DNA of 12,099 nucleotides. Source: BOG-1363 sp043775355 (GTDB lineage Bacteria; Planctomycetota; UBA11346). Within the stretch, counting starts at the first letter, position 1. Every line of letters begins with the position of its first letter. The notes under the pieces are model-generated. The model was not told the DNA's origin. It searched no databases and saw only the letters and a list, made by a program, of their open reading frames with translations. Shown piece after piece: positions 7,856 to 12,099 of this stretch. The stretch is taken from assembly GCA_043775355.1 (NCBI GenBank), contig JAYVSL010000183.1, positions 1-12,099 of the forward strand, read 5' to 3'. A program made the translations under genes and the position numbers.

Positions 7856-7963
7856 GTGCCTATCAGGACCTCTATAATGGTCGAATGGTTGTTAGCGCCA
7901 CGAAAGTGACGTCTAAATCACCATCTGAGTTCGCGGCGAAACATCAGTCGCTATTACCAAAAC

Positions 7964-7999
7964 AACCTTTCGGCCAGAAATTATTCCGACCGAAAGGTT
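7964..7999 (-). terminator. Terminator-like hairpin after the 146-aa gene
   Basis: A perfect 10-bp stem (7964-7973 AACCTTTCGG pairing with 7990-7999 CCGAAAGGTT) has a 16-base AT-rich loop. Read on the minus strand it begins 27 bases after the stop of the 146-aa gene and is followed by a T-rich stretch (GTTTTGG), so it fits an intrinsic terminator for that gene. It would also insulate the small ORF further downstream. Confidence 0.6.
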
Positions 8000-8026
8000 T
8001 AATGATTTCAACTTTTAACTGAACGC

Positions 8027-8467
8027 TTAGAGCTTCGGCTGGCCGTCTGGATTGGATACCAGTTTGCCGGTGCCGCCATTTTCATTGTCGTCCAAAATAA
8101 CGACTTTGCCATCGGCTGCGATAGCGAAGCTGTCGGGGGAATAGCCTTCTTCGTGTGGTTCGCTGAGCGGCGCACCGCGACCGTCAACGTGCATGACTTT
8201 ATGGCTGTCGAGATAAGCGATCGCCGGATAGCTCACTAACACTTCATCATCTTTGTTCTTTGAGGTCACAGTTGCGAGGTTGCGTAAGCCAACCGCCGAA
8301 CCGACCACTATAGAAGTTTTATTTCCTTCTTGATCGTCATTATCCCACACCAAACGATACTCGCCAGGTTTGGCCGCCGCAGCTGGAGTAGCCTTTCCTG
8401 GCGCAACAGGTTCGTCAGCAGCGCCGACAAACGAGATGAAACATGCGAGTAAGAGAAGAGTTTTCAT
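8027..8467 (-). CDS. Small exported hypothetical protein, 146 aa
   Basis: Residues 1-16 form a clear Sec signal peptide (MK, then LLLLACFISF, cleavage likely after VGA), so the mature protein of about 130 residues is periplasmic or secreted. A short Ala/Pro/Lys-rich linker (about 20-34) leads into an acidic domain with predicted beta strands (EYRLVWDNDD, TSIVVGSAVGL, FAIAADGKVVILDDNENGG). The phrase AADGKVVILDDN resembles a single beta-propeller or PQQ-type strand pair, but there are too few for a whole propeller. A good ribosome binding site (AGGA, 7 bases before the ATG) supports this start. It stands alone, with a terminator-like hairpin after it and a divergent gap before it. No family was recognised. 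Confidence 0.8.
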   Translation of the reverse strand: MKTLLLLACFISFVGAADEPVAPGKATPAAAAKPGEYRLVWDNDDQEGNKTSIVVGSAVGLRNLATVTSKNKDDEVLVSYPAIAYLDSHKVMHVDGRGAPLSEPHEEGYSPDSFAIAADGKVVILDDNENGGTGKLVSNPDGQPKL

Positions 8468-8761
8468 GAGTGATTCCTAAACGGGTGGGGTGGAAAAGGC
8501 TGGAAAAGAGGGTTATGTCGAAGGACGGTGGACACCGTAGATGCTTTCCGCTCACGTCCAGACGCATGCCGCTTTTGAAACCGGAGATCCTGAGACAGTC
8601 CGAGCACGACTGCCTGTCAGCTCAGCTTTCCAACTAACGCCACACGCATGACTTTCCATCCTTCAGACGCACACATCAGCTTGCCCTCTGCTTTTACCTT
8701 TGACCGCGCCATCTCTCCCCCTTAGCTGCCCGACCACACATCAATCATCACGGTCAACCTT
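8468..8761. other. Intergenic region between divergent genes, 294 bp
   Basis: No ORF of note. It must hold the promoters of the divergent 146-aa gene and isocitrate dehydrogenase. A TTGACC (8700-8705) resembles a -35 element pointing to the dehydrogenase, but no good -10 follows at the right distance. A small ACGGT-GGAC-ACCGT hairpin lies at 8525-8538. The stretch just before ATG 8762 is C-rich and lacks a Shine-Dalgarno sequence. No riboswitch or RNA gene was recognised. Confidence 0.5.
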
Positions 8762-10990
8762 ATGCCAACCTCACCAACCATCATCTACACTCTGACCGAC
8801 GAAGCCCCAGCGCTCGCTACCTATTCGTTTTTGCCAATCGTGCAGGCCTTTGCTAAGCACTCAGGAATTAACGTCGAGACTCGCGATATTTCCCTCGCGG
8901 CAAGAATCCTGGCAGCGTTCGCCGACCAAATGCCCGCCGCTCAACGCACCGCCGATGCCTTAGCTGAATTGGGTGCACTGACGCTGAAGGCCGAAGCCAA
9001 TATCATTAAGCTGCCGAATGTCAGCGCGTCGATTCCCCAATTGAAAGCCGCGATCGCCGAGCTGAAGGCGAAGGGTTACGCGCTTCCAGAATTTCCCGAG
9101 ACCCCAACCACGGACAGCGAAAAAGATGCGCGCGCCCGTTACTCAAAAGTTCTGGGTTCAGCGGTAAATCCCGTACTGCGCGAAGGCAATTCCGATCGCC
9201 GCGCGCCAAAGGCCGTCAAAGCCTACGCACGTGCCCACCCACACGCCAATCTCGCATTTGCACCAGGTTCCAAAACTCGCGTTGCCGCCATGAGTGACGG
9301 AGATTTTTTCGGCAACGAAAAGTCATTCACGGCGTCCGTCGCCACCAATGTACGCATCGAATTGGTCAAAGCTGATGGCTCAATCCAAGTACTGAAAGAC
9401 AAAACTCCGCTCAAGGTCGGTGAAATTTTCGATGTCACCGTGCTGCGTAAACAATCGCTTATCGCCTATTACGAAAAGCAGATCGCTCAGGCGAAAGCCG
9501 ACGGCGTCGTGCTGTCGTTGCACCTTAAAGCCACCATGATGAAGGTCTCCGACCCCATCATTTTCGGTCACGCGGTGCGCGTATTTTTCAAAGACTTGTT
9601 CGCCAAGCACGGCGCGATCTTCACCAAACTTGGCGTTGATTTGAACAACGGCTTTGGCGATCTGGTGGCCAAAATTCAAACGCTGCCCGCTGAGCAAAAG
9701 AGCGCGATTGAAGCCGACATCAAAGCGGCCTACGTCAATGGTCCGGGCTTGTCCTACGTCAATTCAGATAAAGGCATCACCAACTTACACGTTCCCAGTG
9801 ACGTCATCGTCGATGCCTCCATGCCGGCGATGATTCGCGCGGGTGGAAAAGTTTATGACGCACAAGGAAAACTTCAGGACACCCTCGCGCTCATTCCTGA
9901 TCGTAGCTATGCTGGCGTGTACCAAGCTACGCTGGATTTCTGCAAAACCCACGGTGCGCTTGATCCTAAAACGATTGGCAGCGTACCCAACGTCGGCCTG
10001 ATGGCGCAAGCAGCCGAAGAATACGGTTCACACAATAAAACGTTTGAAATTCCCGCCGCTGGCACCGTCCGCGTAGTCGACGACAGCGGTAAAACTCTTT
10101 TCGAGCATACCGTCGCGGTCGGTGATATTTGGCGTGCGTGCCAAGCAAAAGATGCCGCGATTCAAGATTGGGTGAAACTTGCGGTAAAACGCGCTCGTTT
10201 GAGCGCTACCCCAGCGGTATTTTGGCTTGATGAAAAGCGCGCGCACGACGCTCAGGTTATCGCCAAAGTGAAAACGTACCTGGCTGGCCACGACACCAAG
10301 GGACTTGATATTCGTATTCTTGAACCTGCTGCCGCGACGCTCTTCACGCTCGAACGAATCAAAGCTGGCAAAGACACCATTTCGGTCACGGGCAACGTGC
10401 TGCGCGATTATCTCACCGATCTCTTCCCCATTTTAGAGGTCGGTACTTCGGCAAAAATGCTCTCGATCGTACCGTTGCTCAACGGTGGTGGCTTGTTCGA
10501 AACTGGCGCTGGTGGTTCTGCACCCAAACATGTCCAGCAATTCACCGAAGAAAATTTCCTGCGCTGGGACAGCCTCGGCGAATTCTTCGCCTTGGCCGCG
10601 TCCTTCGAACACCTCGGCGAGATGTTCCAACACGCAAAAGCAAAATTGTTGGCCGAAACGCTCGATGAAGCCAACGGCAAGTTTCTCGAATATGACAAAT
10701 CCCCAGCGCGTAAAGTTGGCGCCGGCATCGACAATCGCGGTTCGCACTTTTACCTCGCGCTGTATTGGGCCCAGGCATTAGCCGCGCAAAATAAAGATGC
10801 CGCTCTGAAAGCGATATTTACTCCGATCGCCGCACAACTCACCGCCAATGAAGCGAAGATCGTCGCCGAAATGATCGCCGTCCAAGGCAAGCCCGCCGAC
10901 ATCGGTGGTTACTATCAGCCGGACGACAAGAAGGCGTCCGCCGCGCTCCGTCCCAGCTCAACTCTGAATCAGATTCTTTCCACGATCTGA
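8762..10990 (+). CDS. icd: Isocitrate dehydrogenase (NADP), monomeric type
   Basis: 742 aa, the standard length of the monomeric enzyme (741 in Azotobacter vinelandii). It oxidatively decarboxylates isocitrate to 2-oxoglutarate in the cytosolic TCA cycle, using NADP and Mn or Mg. The family is recognised across its whole length, for example GSAVNPVLREGNSDRRAP, SDKGITNLHVPSDVIVDASM and KMLSIVPLLNGGG. Compared with A. vinelandii numbering there is a constant shift of one. Substrate residues are S133, N136, R140, R146, K256 and Y421; metal residues D351, D549 and D553; NADP residues H590, R601 and R650. All are present, so it should be active. The start at ATG 8762 gives the usual N-terminus (IIYTLTDEAPALATYSFLPIVQAF), although no Shine-Dalgarno sequence precedes it. 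It stands alone between a divergent gene and the toxin-antitoxin tail. Confidence 0.97.
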   Translation: MPTSPTIIYTLTDEAPALATYSFLPIVQAFAKHSGINVETRDISLAARILAAFADQMPAAQRTADALAELGALTLKAEANIIKLPNVSASIPQLKAAIAELKAKGYALPEFPETPTTDSEKDARARYSKVLGSAVNPVLREGNSDRRAPKAVKAYARAHPHANLAFAPGSKTRVAAMSDGDFFGNEKSFTASVATNVRIELVKADGSIQVLKDKTPLKVGEIFDVTVLRKQSLIAYYEKQIAQAKADGVVLSLHLKATMMKVSDPIIFGHAVRVFFKDLFAKHGAIFTKLGVDLNNGFGDLVAKIQTLPAEQKSAIEADIKAAYVNGPGLSYVNSDKGITNLHVPSDVIVDASMPAMIRAGGKVYDAQGKLQDTLALIPDRSYAGVYQATLDFCKTHGALDPKTIGSVPNVGLMAQAAEEYGSHNKTFEIPAAGTVRVVDDSGKTLFEHTVAVGDIWRACQAKDAAIQDWVKLAVKRARLSATPAVFWLDEKRAHDAQVIAKVKTYLAGHDTKGLDIRILEPAAATLFTLERIKAGKDTISVTGNVLRDYLTDLFPILEVGTSAKMLSIVPLLNGGGLFETGAGGSAPKHVQQFTEENFLRWDSLGEFFALAASFEHLGEMFQHAKAKLLAETLDEANGKFLEYDKSPARKVGAGIDNRGSHFYLALYWAQALAAQNKDAALKAIFTPIAAQLTANEAKIVAEMIAVQGKPADIGGYYQPDDKKASAALRPSSTLNQILSTI

Positions 10991-11018
10991 GCTGCCCTGA
11001 GCCCGTCGAACAGGGAGC
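10991..11018. repeat. REP-like palindrome after icd
   Basis: Immediately after the icd stop, CCCTG (10995-10999) pairs with CAGGG (11011-11015), and flanking GCT (10991-10993) pairs with AGC across a bulged G. The core CCCTGAGCCCGTCGAACAGGG resembles the CCCTGAGCCTGTCGAAGGG-type element scattered between genes of many bacteria. No T-run follows. It may act as a weak terminator or 3'-end stabiliser. It marks the point where composition starts to shift toward the G+C-rich tail. Confidence 0.5.
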
Positions 11019-11063
11019 GCGACGCTCAAAGAGATTCTCGCGACACTGTAACCGGCCTCGGGC

Positions 11064-11102
11064 TTGACTTCGCCTTTTTGTGCTACAGCCATTGTAGCAC
11101 AA
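11064..11102 (+). promoter_or_regulatory. Promoter/operator of the toxin-antitoxin pair
   Basis: TTGTGCTACA (11078-11087) and TGTAGCACAA (11093-11102) form a perfect inverted repeat of 10 bp arms with the 5-base spacer GCCAT. The last base is the A of the antitoxin ATG. A -35-like TTGACT lies at 11064-11069, so the palindrome covers the expected -10 region and start of transcription. Phd/YefM-type antitoxins repress their own promoter by binding such sites; that this one does is inference. No room remains for a Shine-Dalgarno sequence, so the mRNA may be leaderless or very short-leadered. Confidence 0.65.
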
Positions 11103-11347
11103 TGAAGACGGCGACCGCCCGCACCCTGCGCAACGATTACGCCAAGCTCCTGCGCCGCGTGGAGACCGGCGAAGAGATTTCCATTTCCCGCCACGGGAAA
11201 ATCGTGGCCAAACTCGTCCCGGCGAGTCCGAAGAAAACCAGGGTGGATTGGGCCGCCAGCGAGACATTCAAGATCCTGAAACGCGGCAAACCCTTGACCG
11301 CCGAAGCAAGCCTCAAGCTGATTCACGACGCGCAGGGCGACTGGTAA
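11102..11347 (+). CDS. Phd/YefM-family antitoxin
   Basis: 81 aa. The N-terminal 35 residues match the DNA-binding and dimerisation fold of the Phd/YefM family: MKTATARTLRNDYAKLLRRV, then TGEEISISRHGKIVAKLVP. The C-terminal part (about 40-81, VDWAASETFKILKRGKPLTAE) is the expected flexible toxin-neutralising region. The frame extends 8 codons upstream to an ATG at 11078, but those codons lie inside the operator palindrome, and the family's usual N-terminus begins at 11102. The stop is 7 bases before the toxin start, a normal antitoxin-first layout. It should neutralise the PIN toxin and repress the shared promoter. The base composition is more G+C-rich than icd. Confidence 0.9.
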   Translation: MKTATARTLRNDYAKLLRRVETGEEISISRHGKIVAKLVPASPKKTRVDWAASETFKILKRGKPLTAEASLKLIHDAQGDW

Positions 11348-11354
11348 GACCGCC

Positions 11355-11780
11355 ATGCTGTGCGCGGACACGAGCTTTCTGTTTTCGCTTTATCGGCACG
11401 ACAGTCACTCCGAGACGGCGCAAACGCGACTGGCCGAGACGGGACAACCGTTGGTGCTTTCAACCCTGAATCTTTACGAACTCGGCACCGCGCTGCGACT
11501 GGCTGAATTTCGCGGGCTGGTGCCGACGGGGCATGCGGAGCACTGCCTTGAGGCGCTCGCCAAGGATCAGCCGCAGGGTCGCTGGCGGAAGAGCGAGATT
11601 TCTCTCGATGAGATTGTCGCCGAGGCTGGCCGGCTCTCCGCCAAATACACCCCAACGGGCGGGCACCGCGCGTTCGACATCCTGCACGTCGCTCACGCAC
11701 GTCTCGCGTCGCCCAAGCGGTTTCTCAGTTTCGACACCAATCAACTTCGCCTCGCGAAGGCCGCCGGCCTCCGCTGTTAA
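11355..11780 (+). CDS. vapC: PIN-domain toxin, VapC type
   Basis: 141 aa, a typical VapC length. VapC toxins are Mg-dependent endoribonucleases that usually cleave tRNA or rRNA and stop translation. The four acidic residues of the PIN active site can be placed: D5 (CADTSFLFSLY), E42 (NLYELGTAL), D108 (RAFDILHVAHA) and D127 (FLSFDTNQLRLA). The last two motifs are characteristic of the family. All are intact, so the toxin is probably functional. The partner upstream is Phd/YefM-like rather than the AbrB- or ribbon-helix-helix-type VapB; such mixed pairs are known. The start at ATG 11355 directly gives the canonical N-terminus; GGTAAG overlapping the antitoxin stop may serve as a ribosome binding site, so the pair is likely coupled. 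Confidence 0.92.
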   Translation: MLCADTSFLFSLYRHDSHSETAQTRLAETGQPLVLSTLNLYELGTALRLAEFRGLVPTGHAEHCLEALAKDQPQGRWRKSEISLDEIVAEAGRLSAKYTPTGGHRAFDILHVAHARLASPKRFLSFDTNQLRLAKAAGLRC

Positions 11781-11783
11781 AAT

Positions 11784-11822
11784 ATGAATGCAGCCGATTT
11801 CCAAAATCTCCTCCAACGCTAA
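11784..11822 (+). pseudogene. Possible 12-codon remnant of a nucleotidyltransferase-like gene
   Basis: Three bases after the toxin stop, ATG opens a 12-codon frame reading MNAADFQNLLQR, then TAA. The pattern MNxxDFxxLLxxL resembles the start of small nucleotidyltransferases of the AbiEii/MNT type. Nothing further of such a gene follows; the HigA-like gene begins 11 bases later. It may be a scar of recombination between toxin-antitoxin modules, or chance. The assignment rests on 12 residues only. Confidence 0.2.
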
Positions 11823-11833
11823 ACGTCATAGCC

Positions 11834-12099
11834 ATGCACCCGCCCATCACACCCGGAGAAATCCTGCTCGAGGAATATTTCACTCTGATGGGGATTTCTC
11901 AAAACGCCCTGGCCCGCGCCATCGGCGTGGCACCCCGCGCGATCAACGAGATCGTCCTCGCCCACCGCGCGATCACCCCCGCCATGTCTATCCGCTTCGG
12001 AGCCTTCTTCGGCCAGACCCCGTCAACTGAAGAGTGTATGTCTTCTGCGGCAGCTGCTCCCCGCCCCAGGCAGAGCGTTGTTGAGCGGCTAGCAGCCCG
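11834..12099 (+). CDS. higA: HigA-family antitoxin-like HTH protein, atypical C-terminus, cut by window end
   Basis: 88 codons are visible with no stop before the window ends. Residues 1-63 match HigA closely: MHPPITPGEILLEEYF, then a Cro/C1-type helix-turn-helix (about 21-58: ISQNALARAIGVAPRAINEIV, then ITPAMSIRFGAFFGQTP). In normal HigA proteins GQTP is followed by an EFW-x-NLQ-x-x-YDL type helix. Here the sequence changes to STEECMSSAAAAPRPRQSVVERLAA, low-complexity and unlike the family. This suggests that the gene is broken or fused after residue 63, by insertion, deletion or a contig joint. No HigB toxin is found between the vapC-like gene and this ORF, where it would normally stand. 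It may still bind DNA but probably no longer neutralises a toxin. Confidence 0.7.
   Translation, partial: MHPPITPGEILLEEYFTLMGISQNALARAIGVAPRAINEIVLAHRAITPAMSIRFGAFFGQTPSTEECMSSAAAAPRPRQSVVERLAA

Noticed and set aside
7505..8022. Plus-strand frames across the AT-rich region
   Set aside because: No family resemblance, no ribosome binding site and they overlap the minus-strand ORF and the terminator hairpin.
8042..8467. Lipoprotein signal (LLAC) at the start of the 146-aa protein
   Set aside because: The Cys is at position 9, too early and before the hydrophobic core ends; a normal signal peptide cleaved after VGA fits better.
11041..11102. Integron attC-type recombination site before the toxin-antitoxin pair
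   Set aside because: The palindrome lacks the paired RYYYAAC/GTTRRRY core boxes and the usual attC layout; an operator explains it better.
10839..11371. Long minus-strand frames across the icd 3' end and antitoxin
   Set aside because: They are antisense to well-recognised genes and consist of Arg/Ser/Gly-rich sequence typical of shadow frames in G+C-rich DNA.
1..12099. CRISPR array, tRNA or rRNA genes
   Set aside because: No spaced direct repeats, cloverleaf or conserved rRNA segments were seen; the only tandem repeat is the coding 15-bp array at 3797-3876.

Overview
The window reads as ordinary bacterial chromosome of moderate G+C, ending in a visibly more G+C-rich accessory tail. Uniform 21-residue leucine-rich repeats, a row of exported peptidases and a monomeric isocitrate dehydrogenase suggest a member of the Planctomycetes-Verrucomicrobia-Lentisphaerae group or a neighbouring phylum. 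That placement is inference; there is no rRNA or other phylogenetic marker here.

Region by region: (1) 1-1940, plus strand: the C-terminal part of a leucine-rich-repeat protein whose stop overlaps the GTG start of an unrecognised 395-aa protein, so the two are translationally coupled. A perfect 11-bp hairpin closes this unit and faces the end of the next one. (2) 2011-7377, minus strand: three peptidase-type genes in the same direction. In transcription order they are an exported DUF885 metallopeptidase-like protein, a cytosolic Xaa-Pro aminopeptidase (M24B) and an exported prolyl-oligopeptidase-superfamily enzyme (S9, DPP-IV-like). Together they look like a peptide-utilisation unit with a proline bias. 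(3) 7535-8467, minus strand: a small AT-rich ORF with two copies of a beta-blade-like motif, a terminator-like hairpin, and a small exported protein of unknown function. (4) 8762-10990, plus strand: a complete monomeric NADP-dependent isocitrate dehydrogenase. (5) 10991-12099, plus strand: a REP-like palindrome, then a Phd/YefM antitoxin and PIN-domain (VapC-type) toxin pair behind a near-perfect operator palindrome, then a HigA-like antitoxin whose C-terminus departs from its family and which runs off the window.

No CRISPR array, tRNA, rRNA, complete insertion sequence or phage gene was seen. I did not find a convincing new multi-gene system. The points most worth a second look are five tandem in-frame slippery heptamers in the S9 peptidase gene, the Ser-Glu-His triad and missing double-Glu motif of that enzyme, the mosaic toxin-antitoxin tail, and the coupled LRR/unknown pair.
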